Positions 1 to 9,783 are shown, numbered from the stretch's first letter. The stretch is 19,568 nt of DNA from Sporothrix humicola (GCA_021396245.1 WNYE01000177.1:1-19568), one strand, 5' to 3'. Notes: generated by a model from the letters alone, not told the origin. Numbers and translations: made by a program.

Positions 1-231
1 TCCGGGACCCGAATAGACGCCGGACGGGGAAAATGGGATAAAAGGGAGACAACCCGGACCGAAGCATCATCCAAAGGTGAGGCGAAAGTGACACCGGGAC
101 ATCATCTGATGCACTGGCTTCTTTTTCGTCTCGTCTCCGCTGGCTTTCACCCCATCTTGATTTTCCCCGTCTATTTTTTCATCCAAAAATCATCTCATTG
201 TATTACATGTGTTCTAACACCCGATGTTTAG
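1..231 (+). other. 3' part of an aconitase intron (donor outside window)
   Basis: The aconitase reading begins at base 232, directly after a TTTAG acceptor with a CTAAC branch-point-like sequence at 214-218. Upstream, no frame gives aconitase residues. The part that should precede the GPGTET motif is absent, so this stretch is read as the 3' portion of an intron whose donor lies outside the window. That makes the intron at least 231 bases, longer than any other intron seen here (53-105 bases). Bases 119-190 are pyrimidine-rich and resemble the 5' leaders of other genes in this window, so an assembly join or an unusual gene structure is an alternative. No other gene is visible here. Confidence 0.55.
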
Positions 232-1835
232 GCCCCGGTACCGAGACCTTCAGCTGCACGGGCATGGCCACCATCTGCAACATGGGTGCTGAGATTGGCG
301 CCACCACTTCGCTGTTCCCCTTCAACGACCGCATGTACGACTACCTCGCTGCTACCAAGCGCCAGAACATTGGCGACTTCGCCCGCGTCTACGGCAACGG
401 CCTGCGCGCCGACGAGGGTGCCGAGTACGACCAGATGATCGAGATCGACCTGAACACCCTGGAGCCCCACATCAACGGCCCCTTCACCCCCGATCTGGCC
501 ACCCCCATCTCCAAGTTCAGCGAGGCTGTCAAGGCCAACAACTGGCCCGAGGAGGTCAAGGTCGGCCTCATTGGCTCTTGCACCAACTCCTCGTACGAGG
601 ACATGACCCGCGCCGCCCACATTGCCCGTGACGCCATGGACCACGGCATCAAGGCCAAGGCCATCTTCACCGTCACCCCCGGTTCCGAGCAGATTCGCGC
701 TACCATCGCCCGCGATGGTCAGCTCGAGACCTTCGAGGAGTTCGGCGGCATGGTCCTGGCCAACGCCTGCGGCCCCTGCATTGGCCAGTGGGACCGTACC
801 GATGTCCCCAAGGGCACCCCCAACAGCATTGTCTCGTCGTACAACCGTAACTTCACCGGTCGCAACGACGGCAACCCCGCCACCCACGCTTTCGTCACCT
901 CGCCCGATCTGGTCGTCGCCATGACCATTGCCGGCTCCCTGCACTTCAACCCCATGACCGACAAGCTCAAGGACAAGGACGGCAACGAGTTCATGCTGAC
1001 CCCTCCCGCCGAGTCCAACGGTCTGCCCCTTCTCGGCTACGACCCTGGTGAGGATACCTACCAGGCCCCCCCTGCCGACCGCTCGCAGGTTCAGGTCCAG
1101 GTTTCGCCCACCTCTGAGCGTCTCCAGGTTCTGTCGCCCTTCAAGGCTTGGGACGGCAAGGACGCCACCGATCTGCCCATCCTGATCAAGTGCCAGGGCA
1201 AGACCACCACCGATCACATCTCCATGGCCGGCCCGTGGCTGAAGTACCGTGGCCACCTCGACAACATCTCCAACAACATGCTGATCGGTGCCACCAACGC
1301 TGAGAACGGCGAGGCCAACAAGGTCCGCAACCAGACCACCGGCGAGTACGGCGGTGTCCCCGACGTTGCCCGTGACTACAAGGCCAAGGGCATCCAGTGG
1401 GTTGTCATTGGTGACTGGAACTACGGCGAGGGCTCGTCCCGCGAGCACGCCGCTCTGGAGCCCCGTCACCTTGGTGGCCTTGCCATCATCACCCGCTCGT
1501 TCGCCCGTATCCACGAGACCAACCTGAAGAAGCAGGGCATGCTGCCCCTGACCTTCGTTGACCCCGCTGACTACGACAAGATCAACCCCAACGACCGCGT
1601 AAGTTGACACAGCCATTGATATTATCAGACATACACATATTCTAACACACTATTATAGGTCGATGTCCTGAGCACCGAGCTGGCTGTTGGCAAGCCCCTG
1701 ACCCTCCGCGTGCACCCCAAGGACGGTGCCTCTTTCGACGTTCCCCTGGCCCACACCTTCAACGCCAGCCAGATCGACTGGTTCAAGAACGGCAGCGCCC
1801 TGAACACCATGGCCAAGAACGCCGGCAAGGCATAA
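232..1835 (+). CDS. ACO1: Aconitate hydratase, mitochondrial (5'-truncated by window edge)
   Basis: Aconitase interconverts citrate and isocitrate in the TCA cycle using a [4Fe-4S] cluster in the mitochondrial matrix. Two exons are visible, 232-1598 and 1659-1835, separated by a 60-base phase-0 intron (GTAAGT donor, CTAAC, TATAG acceptor). They give about 514 C-terminal residues of a protein normally near 780, so roughly the first 270 lie outside the window. The cluster cysteines are in GSCTNS (Cys codon 579-581) and ANACGPCIGQW (Cys codons 768-770 and 777-779). The C-terminal swivel domain carries the substrate-binding GEGSSREHAALEPR motif near fragment residue 400. The start FSCTGMATICNMGAEIGATTS is typical of the family. 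Third codon positions are overwhelmingly C or G, as in highly expressed fungal genes. The product carries no visible defect. Identification is very secure; only the missing 5' end is uncertain. Confidence 0.97.
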
Positions 1836-2691
1836 GTGGATTGAGACGGAAAAGTCGAAACAAAAAAATCTACATATCCTAAAAAAATTCAGCCACTTGA
1901 TTCAAGAATTGAAGATGTAACGACACCGGAGAGAGCAAGGTTCATGTGCCCTTTTCACCCCTTTGGTGGTTTCTTGTTTTGTTTTTTTAACATGTGTCGC
2001 GGTTTTTGCGCCGCCCATGGTTCGGGATTTTACATACTGCAAGGACGGCGCCGCGTGCGGGGTGGTTCTGGAAGAGAGGTTTACATACCAAACGTATAAC
2101 ACGTAGTATACATTTTATATATCCGTTTTTATTTTTTTGCCCCTTCCGGCCACTTTTGCATGCCTCTTTTGACGCCATCTTTTCAGTCTGGACATCCTCC
2201 TTCCAGCGAGATCTTCCAGAATCTCAAGTAGCATCGAAATCAAAATCCCCATGGGGTTGACTTTCCAAGTTCTTGTATCTGTCGGCAATGTAGCCGGCGC
2301 GGGCCGTGTCCCCAGACGAGGGTATGGCACCTGGCTATTCCCAGAGCCAATGAGGCCAGTCTTGTCTGATATCGAGTAATCAATATTATCTTGAGAAGGA
2401 GATGTCTGGGGTAATGTGCAGCGCATATATGAAATGGGCAAGTCGCCGTGTACACGAATGGTCATCAGATGGAAGGAAAGCGTGTAGTCTGATTGGCTAA
2501 TATGGGGATATAGTGGGTCTTTAGTCTTATGTTCACTTACAAGCTGACAAGGCAGGTACACAGATGAAGCAGTACACCTCGTCTTAGTACTCGTGTCATT
2601 CGTTTTCAGTCTGAAGATAGGACCAACTTCGGATTGCTGCCATATAAGAGCATCACGAATGTAAACAAACATATCCAGTACTTACACGCAT

Positions 2692-2775
2692 TAGGGCTCA
2701 CTTTTTCTGTGCGCGCACACACACAGACATACAACAAAATAGTAGGGCTCAAAACATAGGGCACACCGTTAGGGC
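2692..2775 (+). repeat. Cluster of four TAGGGC hexamers
   Basis: TAGGGC occurs at 2692, 2743, 2757 and 2770, all on the plus strand, within 84 bases. Two copies read TTAGGGC, containing the fungal telomere unit TTAGGG. A CCCCTAAC on the plus strand (about 2967-2973) lies 190 bases further on. Between the first two copies sits an alternating GT/GC/AC tract (2708-2725). The copies are dispersed, not tandem, so this looks more like a set of binding sites than an old telomere. Confidence 0.45.
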
Positions 2776-2902
2776 ACGCAACAATTGAATGATTGAGTAA
2801 GTAGCTGTACTTGTAAGATATTTATTATTAAAATGGAGGCAACGTACATAGTATCAAGACCAAATGTTGATGTTGATGTAAAACAGTGCAAGATGGAAAC
2901 GT

Positions 2903-2914
2903 TATCACGTGATA
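2903..2914. promoter_or_regulatory. Perfect palindromic E-box TATCACGTGATA
   Basis: A 12-base perfect palindrome with a CACGTG core lies 530 bases upstream of the rhomboid gene ATG. CACGTG is the site class of bHLH factors (Cbf1, Pho4 and SREBP families). The 8-base core TCACGTGA recurs at 9605-9612 in the promoter of the complex I gene. The sequence is certain; its use as a binding site is inference. Confidence 0.4.
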
Positions 2915-2933
2915 CTTCACATGCAATAGCTGC

Positions 2934-2987
2934 TTTTGGCACCCGTGTCACTGGCGCGGCATCTGCCCCTAACGTCTGGTGCCAAAA
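2934..2987. repeat. Inverted repeat TTTTGGCACC / GGTGCCAAAA
   Basis: Perfect 10-base arms occur at 2934-2943 and 2978-2987, 44 bases start to start, with a 34-base loop. The spacing is about four helical turns, so two dimer-type sites on the same DNA face are possible. The loop is too long for a typical terminator hairpin. Confidence 0.4.
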
Positions 2988-3443
2988 ATCTTAAGGCCGA
3001 CGCTAGCACGCGGAACGACGTGTAATCTGGCTGCCAGGCTCTGCTGTCCCTTTCCCACCCGATCCGTGACAGGAGGCACACGATCCATCTCCTTCCAACA
3101 CTGCCTGCTTTTGCACCCTCATCTCTGCATGACTTACGTCTTATATTTTTGCACACAACACGACCGAAGCACAGCCTGCTGCCGACTGGTTCTCGGCAGT
3201 GACGACGCGACAGCGACAAACACGGATTGAAAGCATTGCCGCACGGCCAACAACGGGCAAGACGCCCTTTTTGAGCCTACCCTGAATCCAGGTCGTTCTT
3301 TTTCAGCCTCCATTTTCTCTCGACGCCACTTTCGATCCGATCTAATCAATCTCTCTTCTTTTGCCTGGCGGCGCATCACGGCCCCGCGCATCTCGATCTC
3401 CTCTCTACGACACACCTTCTCTCTTTCTCTCCCATCTTCCATC

Positions 3444-4495
3444 ATGCCTTCTCCCTCGCCCCAGCCAAGACGCTCCGGCATCGCCGACCTCTGGACGCCG
3501 CGTGGTTCTGCTGGATCCTCGTCCGGATCGCCAGCTTCAGTAGCCTTCAACCCCGCACGTTCAACGCGGTCATACCTCGCACGGCTGCCGTTGTTCACGC
3601 GCGTTGTTGCCGGCCTGATCGTGGCGCTCTATCTGCTGGACTGGCTGCCGTTTTGGGACCTACGTGCCTGGGGCAGTCTTGTCCCGTCGAAGTTGTCTTT
3701 TTCAACTTGTAGGCGCATCCTTCTCTTTTCTGGTGCTCGTGGTTGCTCGACCCTTTGAACTGTCTGTCTAACATTTGTTCTCATCTAGTGTACCGCACAA
3801 ACACATTCCCTCTCATACATTTCAACCTGTTCCACATGGCCGCAAACCTGGCGGCCCTGATTCCGCTGCTCGATAGGTTCGAGTGCGAGCACGGCACGAT
3901 AACGACGCTTGCGCTGTTCTTTGGACGTAAGTGGAAGGCCTGGCATTCTGACGACAAGAAGTGTACTGTTCCGTTGCGAACCTGAAGCTAACATACATCT
4001 CCCCCAACTGTAGCCTTCTCCACGCTGCCGGCACTGATTTACGTCTTGATCGAACGCATCCTCCGTCTGGATAGAGCCGTCATGGGTGCCAGCCTTTGGG
4101 TTTTCCTCCTGCTCGGCGTCGAGGCCATCCGCACCTACCGCCAGAACCCCAACCTGATCATCGCCTCCATCCCAGTGCCGACCTGGGCCACACCGCTCTT
4201 CTTTGTCTTCGTTATCGCCGTCTTCATTCCCAACACAAGTCTTCTTGGCCACTTGGCCGGTCTCGGTGTTGGCTATCTGTGCGGCCTCGGCTACCTCAAG
4301 TTCCTGTCGCCGCCCGAGTCGGCCCTCCGCTGGATCGAGGGCCGCCTCAACCTGCTGGCGCGCGTGCCGCACTACGTTAGCGTCGACCAGAAGACCTACG
4401 GCCGCTTTGGCGTCCTGCCGACTGTCTCGACGGGTGCGTCGGGCTCGGCACCTGCTATCGGCCTTGTGGGCTCGACCCAGCGCCTGGGGCCTTAG
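3444..4495 (+). CDS. RBD2: Rhomboid intramembrane serine protease, Rbd2/RbdB type
   Basis: A polytopic Golgi/ER rhomboid that cleaves membrane proteins within the bilayer. In Aspergillus the orthologue RbdB is needed for processing of the SREBP factor SrbA in hypoxia and sterol responses. Exons are 3444-3708, 3789-3926 and 4014-4495, encoding 294 residues. The N-terminal segment of about 45 residues is Ser/Pro-rich, and the family core begins at FNPARS. The catalytic serine is in MGASLWVF (about Ser161) and the catalytic histidine in GHLAGLGVGYL (about His214). The motif HFNLFHMAANL precedes them. The tail WIEGRLNLLARVPHYVSVDQ and the final QRLGP match the fungal family closely. Both introns (80 and 87 bases) have consensus ends, and splicing restores YRTNTFPLIHFN. 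The start is the first ATG in frame with the family and sits at the end of a pyrimidine-rich leader. No defect is visible. Confidence 0.93.
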
Positions 4496-5291
4496 ACGTG
4501 CGCCAATGCGCTGTGAGCCCTTGCTCTGGGTTTTATGCTTTGATGCTTTGTCGCATATTGTTTCTCTCTGCCTCTATTCTTATGCCATTTGCAATGCGCC
4601 AGTCTCGCATTGCCATTCATCATATCAAAAAGGAGTCCAGTGCTGTTTTCCCCCACCAACATTTTGTTTCACGTTTTTGTTTTGGACTTATCCAGTGGGC
4701 TTTGACCAGTTTGGCGGGTTTCTTTGGATAACTTTTGGAGGGCGTTTTGTTTCGCTTTTTCCGTGTGTGTTTTCGTGCTTTTTCAACCGCATCATTCTGC
4801 TTTTCCGGGCGTTTTTCTCATCCTTCTTGTTTCGCTTCTGCCCGCTCCATTTGTTTCATTCTACCTACTTTGTTAATACCTTTATATACGGCGTATTGGA
4901 ACGCTGGATCGCGTGCCGAGAAAGACCCGTAATAATGATAATAGACTATATTCCGACACTCCTGCCGTGTGTGAGATTTTCCCAATCAATTCAAAAAGCT
5001 GGCTGTGCGAGTGATGATGTAAACAGTATGACAACGTCGAGGCTGTCTAAATTGGAAAGAACGTGTGGCGTTCCTGCCCAGGGCGTCTGTCCGTTGGCCT
5101 GGCCTGGCCATATGCTTCTACCCGTTAATTGGTGTGGGGCTGCACCAGTCGCGAATAGGGGGCCGCCCGTCCCTGAACGCGCTAAAACTTGTAAAGCACA
5201 GCTGTTCGTGTCTCGTCAGAGCTTCACTTTCTTGTCCTCCTTTCCCGCCCGCCGTGCGCTTGTCCTCGCCATTGTGCTGTCGTCGCCCACA
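4496..5291. other. Intergenic region between RBD2 and GAA1
   Basis: About 800 bases holding the RBD2 3' flank and the GAA1 promoter and leader. The plus strand is T-rich at 4640-4870, with many TTTT runs. Open frames crossing it (for example 4498-4731 and 4735-4932) have no recognisable content and low-complexity hydrophobic translations expected of T-rich DNA. I see no RNA gene. Confidence 0.6.
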
Positions 5292-7376
5292 ATGCCGAGC
5301 TTACTATGTGAGTAGCAGCCCCCTTTTGTCTTTCGTCTCTTCTGCGTCAATTCCAGGCACACGCCGGCCTCTGCCCGCATACTAACCAGGTCTCACAGCT
5401 ACTCTCGTTCGCTTCCGACGCGATCCGCGGCTTCTTAAGCTGCCGCCATATCTCTCGCTACTCTGCATCCTGGTCGGCGTGGCCTCGCTGCTTGTGCTAC
5501 CCCTCAACTCCTACTCTCGACGAACTTACATTTCTGAAAATGCCCTGCTCCCGGGCCAGGTGCACACCTATTTCGGCGGTAGCGACCAGCACGTTTTCCG
5601 GGCCTACAAACACGAAGTCAACGGGCTGCTCGGCCAGTCCAACGCGGCCATCAACGACCACCTCGAGCCCATCCTTGCGTCGGCAGGCCTGAAAGTCGGC
5701 CGTCAGAACTACACCTACCGCTCGGCCGGCGAGACGTTTGCTGGCGAGAACCTGTATGCCATTTTGCAAGCCCCGCGCGGCGACGCAACAGAGGCGCTTG
5801 TTCTCGTCAGCCCCTGGCGCAGCATCCACGATGTGCCCAACCCGCACGGCGTGGCGCTGGCGCTGGCTCTCGCCCGCTACTTCCGCCGCTGGTCGCTGTG
5901 GTCCAAGGACATTATCTTCCTGTTCCCGCCAGACAGCTTGACAGGACCTCAGGCCTGGGTCGATGCTTACCATGATGCTCACGACGGCCGCTATGTCAGC
6001 CCGCTGCCCCGCAAGTCTGGCGCTCTGCAGGGTGCCGTGGCTCTCGACTACACCAAGGCCGACCCGGCCGACAATGACGGCAACGGCAGCAGCCGCTTTA
6101 CGGCCGTGCACATTGTCTACGACGGCGTCAACGGCCAGCTGCCCAACCTGGATCTGATCAACTCGGTCGTCAACATTGCCGGCGGCCAGATGGGCACTGG
6201 CGTGTCTCTGCAGGAAATGTGGCGCCACGACGACGGCTATGCTGACCGTCTGCGCACGATGCTGCGTGGTATGCTGCGGCAGGGCCTGGGCGCCGCAACG
6301 GGCGCTCACAGCGCTTTTATGGCTTACCACGTGGACGCCATCACGCTGCAGCCGTACACGGCGACGGCGCTGACGCCCGAGGGCAACCTGGTCATTTCGG
6401 GCTGGCAGCACGATGAGATGGCCATGGGCCGTATCCTCGAGGGCACGTTCCGCAGTCTGAACAACCTGCTGGAACACCTGCACCAGAGTTTCTTCTTTTA
6501 CCTGCTGATGGGCCGTGAGCGCTTTGTCAGTATCGGCACCTACCTTCCGAGCGCCATGCTCCTGGCCGCCAACTTTACCATCATGGCCATTGCGCTGTGG
6601 GTTCGCAGCGGCCAGACTGCCCCAAAGCCGGAGACAGAAGCAGACTCCAAGGGTGCCAAGGATGTCAAGGCCAAGAAGGGCAAGGTTGCTGAGAGAGAGA
6701 CCGTGTCGATGTCGACTTCGAGCGGCAACGGCGCCGAGGAGCGTGACCTGTTCCTGCCCCTGGCCGTTGTGACGCTCTGCCAGGCACTGGGCGTTGTTCC
6801 CCTCTACCTCTTCAACCACGTTTCTGCTTGGGTAAGTAAAGTCCAGGTTTATTTACTTTGTCTTGTTGTGTCAGAGTATCACACTAACATCTGCAGCTCC
6901 TCACACCCGTGTTTATTGGCTTCGCTGTCGTCAACGCCATCCTGCCACACGTCATCTCCCGCGTCCTGACCACCTACTACCGTGCCTCTGTCCAGCAGTA
7001 CGACCTCATCAAGTCCTTCTCGCTTCTCCTTCTCGGCATGTTCCTGTCCTCGCTCGCCACTCTCAACTTCTCGCTTGCCTTCCTCGTCGGCCTGCTTGCC
7101 AGCCCGCTGACGTTTATGCGCCCGGCACCCCGAAACGCTCTCCTGCGGGGGCTCGCTACTGTCCTGCTCAACATTGTGTCACCTCCCGGCATCCTGGTTG
7201 CATGCTGTACCGTGTGGAAGCTCGATGTTGCCGAGGCGCTGCGTCTTGCGGCTTTCGGCTGGGACGTCTGGGGCATGTACACGGCCGTCGTGCTGTGGTG
7301 CGTCTGGTGGCCGGCATGGCTGGTCGGGTCGGTGCTTGTGCTGGGCCAGCCAGCATCGGCTCCGGCTAGCTTATAG
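5292..7376 (+). CDS. GAA1: GPI transamidase subunit Gaa1
   Basis: Gaa1 is an ER membrane subunit of the GPI transamidase (with Gpi8, Gpi16, Gpi17, Gab1) that attaches GPI anchors to proteins. Exons are 5292-5307, 5399-6831 and 6897-7376, giving 642 residues, close to the family size. The first exon codes only MPSLL plus one base; splicing gives the family-typical SLLTRLRRDPRLLKLPPYLS. A first membrane segment follows (LCILVGVASLLVLPL), then YISENALLPGQVHTYF and the large lumenal M28-peptidase-like domain. After a membrane segment near the FVSIGTYLPSAMLLA stretch comes a charged Lys/Glu-rich loop (coded by about 6610-6750), then several hydrophobic segments to the C terminus. An open frame could be started at a GTG at 5479, but this would remove the first membrane segment. 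Intron 2 (65 bases, GTAAGT, CTAAC, GCAG) falls between membrane segments. Confidence 0.93.
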
Positions 7377-8003
7377 TCGGTGAGGACGCATCTGTGTATT
7401 TGGGGTTATGGGCGTGGCAATGGTGCAGCGGCTTGAGTTGCTCAAAAAACAGCCTGCAGGTGAGGCAGCTGTCTGATTTTATATCCCTCGGTCGGATTTC
7501 AAGGGAAGGAAAACATGGCGTTTGTCGTTTATTAGAACCACGGGACTACTCATGTGTCCTCGATGCATTGTCTTTTATTCGTTTTGGGTAGCGATCTTTC
7601 TATTTTTCATAGTGTTTTCAAATTTAAATATCAAGTTAAAAGGTGTGCTTGCGTCCATTCAATGCCGTCCAACGGGTCATACCGGGGTTGTTAGAATGAT
7701 TTATCGAAAATGTCACCAAATGATCGTCATGTGAGAACTCAAACTGACGTAAATAAACAAAAATTAGAGGGCAGACTCATACAAGACAGAATAGATTAGA
7801 GCCTTTTGAAGCTGCCTTATCAATCTCGCCTCACATACGCACATTTCAATACTTCACCCCAATAGCATCCTTGTCAATGTTTAATGATTTTGTCTTTTGA
7901 TTTGGCTACTTTACAATGTGTATGATATGCAATCACCCACCTCGGTCTCACTTCCACCTTCGCTCTATTCTATGCTCCATTACGACACGTCTACTCCTCT
8001 CCC
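7377..8003. other. Convergent 3' flanks of GAA1 and RPN9
   Basis: About 630 bases between two stop codons facing each other. The DNA is AT-rich at 7560-7930 with AATAAA-like sequences, as expected for 3' untranslated regions and polyadenylation. No domain-bearing open frame, RNA gene or repeat was recognised. Confidence 0.6.
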
Positions 8004-9155
8004 TTATGCCGCCCAGACGTCCTGGCCAACCTGCTCGATCCAGTTGCCGAGCTGGTTGACGCTGGAGCCCCATTCTCCTAACCGCTCGCGCATGTTGTCG
8101 ATCTGCTTCATGTCCAAAACCTTGGGCTGCACCCAGTTGATGTGCGCCACCTCGTCGACCTGGTCAATGGTGCCGCGCAGCAGGCCCAGGCTCAGCGCCT
8201 TCATCACCAGGTGCTCGATCTCGTTGGGCTGCACCTTGGTCTCCTGTGCAATGGTGGCGAAAGTCATGGAGCGCTGGTGCGGCGGGCGGCGGAAGACGGC
8301 CTCGGTGAGCGCTGCAAGGTAGATCTTTTGGCGCAGCTGCCCGCTGTGCTTGTTGAGCAGTGAGTTGCCGGCAATGTGCTCGGACAGGCGCTCGTAGGCG
8401 CGCAGGTCGCCGCGGTTGTAGGCGAAAAGCAACTCGCGCAGCCAGGCGTCGTCCTCGTCTTCGGTTGTCAGGGCGTCGAGAATCGGGTGCAGCAGCAGCT
8501 CGCCAAAGTTGTAGATGCTCGACGAGACAAGCGCGGCCAGGGACAGCTTGTAGGCGCGGTCGTGGCGGTCGTCGGCGTCGAGCGAGGCCACATCGACGCA
8601 GGCCAGATACAACAGAGCGTTGCGGTAGTAGAGGGCAAAGTCGAGCTTGGCCTGGTAGTAGAGCGAGCTGGTGTCGTAAAAGGCGGCGTGGACAATGTTC
8701 TCGACGGCGTCAAACGTGTCCAGCACGCGCTCGGCCTTGTCAAGGTCGCTGCGGGCGCCGTCAAAGTCGCGCAGCGACAGCTTGACCCGCGCCACGGCGA
8801 TTGTGGCAAACACAAAGGCATCCTGCGAGTCCTCGTGGTCGACCCGCTTCGCGACGGACTCGAGGAAGGACAGCCGCTCCTTGTCGTCCTTACATGACTC
8901 GGCGGCCTTCAATGCCAGGTCGACAAACTTGAGCTGGTTGATCTTGTCGGCGAACTTGAGCACAAACACCTTGAAAAAGGGCAGACGCAGGTCCTCGCTC
9001 TGCTCGTCGTTGAACACCACCAACAGCGCATCGGTCAGCTGGTGCCACAGCTTGCGCTCCCACAGGTTCTCGATCTCGAGGATGGCGCCCTGCAGCTCGG
9101 CCGGGGCCGCATCGCGCTGCTCGTCGAGGAAGTCGGTCAACGCCTCGGCGCTCAT
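8004..9155 (-). CDS. RPN9: 26S proteasome regulatory subunit Rpn9 (PSMD13)
   Basis: Rpn9 is a PCI-domain scaffold subunit of the 26S proteasome lid. The gene is one uninterrupted frame of 383 residues, matching yeast and human orthologues (about 390 and 376). Family hallmarks are the N-terminal ENLWERKLWHQLTDALL segment, helical-repeat residues through SSLYYQAKLDFALYYRNALL, FNFGELLLHP-like YNFGELLLHPILDAL, and the C-terminal PCI/winged-helix part containing MTFATIAQETKVQPNEIEHL, MKALSLGLLRGTIDQVDEV and WVQPKVLDMKQI. The start is flanked by GCCGCCACC directly before ATG, an unusually perfect strong initiation context. It diverges from the complex I gene with about 720 bases between starts, and converges with GAA1. 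Nothing is missing or broken. Confidence 0.96.
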   Translation of the reverse strand: MSAEALTDFLDEQRDAAPAELQGAILEIENLWERKLWHQLTDALLVVFNDEQSEDLRLPFFKVFVLKFADKINQLKFVDLALKAAESCKDDKERLSFLESVAKRVDHEDSQDAFVFATIAVARVKLSLRDFDGARSDLDKAERVLDTFDAVENIVHAAFYDTSSLYYQAKLDFALYYRNALLYLACVDVASLDADDRHDRAYKLSLAALVSSSIYNFGELLLHPILDALTTEDEDDAWLRELLFAYNRGDLRAYERLSEHIAGNSLLNKHSGQLRQKIYLAALTEAVFRRPPHQRSMTFATIAQETKVQPNEIEHLVMKALSLGLLRGTIDQVDEVAHINWVQPKVLDMKQIDNMRERLGEWGSSVNQLGNWIEQVGQDVWAA

Positions 9156-9604
9156 GGTGGCGGCTGTTTTGTCGACGTTGATGACGGAAATGGAGGGGAA
9201 TTGAAAGCAATCGTTTGTCGTACAGTTCGTGCGTAAAGGAGGTCGTGTTAGATCGCCAATGAGCTGTTGCTTCTATGACGTTGTGGTGGTGTTTGATGTT
9301 TCGATTTGGAGTGGGTGAAATCAAATGGAAATGGTGATGTTGGATTGTTGATTGTTTGGAGGCATTGGCTGTCGTCGTCAGTTGGCTGGAGCTTCCTTCC
9401 CAAAGCACCAGCTCTCCCTCCCGCCATCTCCCCTCCGAAAGACGCGGCTCGAATGCAGCCTGGTCTAGCTGCCAGCTGCCTCCAATTCCCCCCCAGGCTA
9501 GGCGCCATAGCCCGCAACATCAGTTTCTCCGGGGCCTGCTGTTCCTGGCAGTTCCAGGAGGTCAGATTGCCGCTAACAGCCTGCCAGCTATAGCGCGTGA
9601 ACTG

Positions 9605-9612
9605 TCACGTGA
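9605..9612. promoter_or_regulatory. Palindromic E-box TCACGTGA
   Basis: This eight-base palindrome has the CACGTG core, 265 bases upstream of the complex I start and about 450 bases upstream of the RPN9 start. It is the same 8-mer as the core of the palindrome upstream of the rhomboid gene. It is a candidate bHLH (Cbf1-like) site. Confidence 0.4.
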
Positions 9613-9663
9613 GAGCTCTTTGCTCGCACCACTGTGGAGCAGGAGCGACCGGCCGCCCGCCCG

Positions 9664-9783
9664 CCAATCCGCCAATGGGATCCCGAACATTACTTTTGCT
9701 TCGTTTTCGACCCTCGCAAAAACGCAACAGCCGAAATCGTCGAGATCAAACGGATGCTGGGCCAGCTCGCCAATCGAGCCAAT
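9664..9783 (+). promoter_or_regulatory. Four CCAAT boxes upstream of NUO-40
   Basis: CCAAT occurs at 9664-9668, 9672-9676, 9770-9774 and 9779-9783, as two closely spaced pairs (8 and 9 bases apart) separated by about 100 bases. The Hap/CCAAT-binding complex and its iron-responsive partner HapX bind such sites and control respiratory and iron-dependent genes in fungi. The NUO-40 start codon is 94 bases beyond the last copy, so some copies may lie within the leader transcript. Confidence 0.45.

Larger units (their letters stand above)
1836..3443. other. Intergenic region, ACO1 3' flank and RBD2 promoter/leader
   Basis: About 1.6 kb with no gene I recognise. It is less GC-rich than the coding DNA and contains AT-rich stretches. 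It holds an 18-base alternating purine-pyrimidine tract at 2708-2725, four TAGGGC hexamers at 2692-2775, a perfect TATCACGTGATA palindrome at 2903-2914, an inverted repeat at 2934-2987, and a pyrimidine-rich leader from about 3300 up to the RBD2 start. A 185-codon minus-strand open frame (2115-2672) shows no familiar domain and is discussed under findings. Confidence 0.6.

Noticed and set aside
228..1616. 462-codon minus-strand open frame opposite aconitase
   Set aside because: It is an antisense shadow: the strongly C/G-ending codons of a highly expressed gene remove stops from the opposite frame. The translation is Gly/Val/Leu/Ala-rich and has no family motif, whereas the plus strand is clearly aconitase.
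4203..5315. 370-codon plus-strand frame between RBD2 and GAA1
   Set aside because: It starts within the third RBD2 exon in another frame and continues through T-rich intergenic DNA, giving Phe/Ser/Cys-rich low-complexity translation.
5497..6819. 440-codon minus-strand open frame opposite GAA1
   Set aside because: Same codon-bias effect. The sense frame gives an unmistakable Gaa1 protein and the antisense translation shows no domain.
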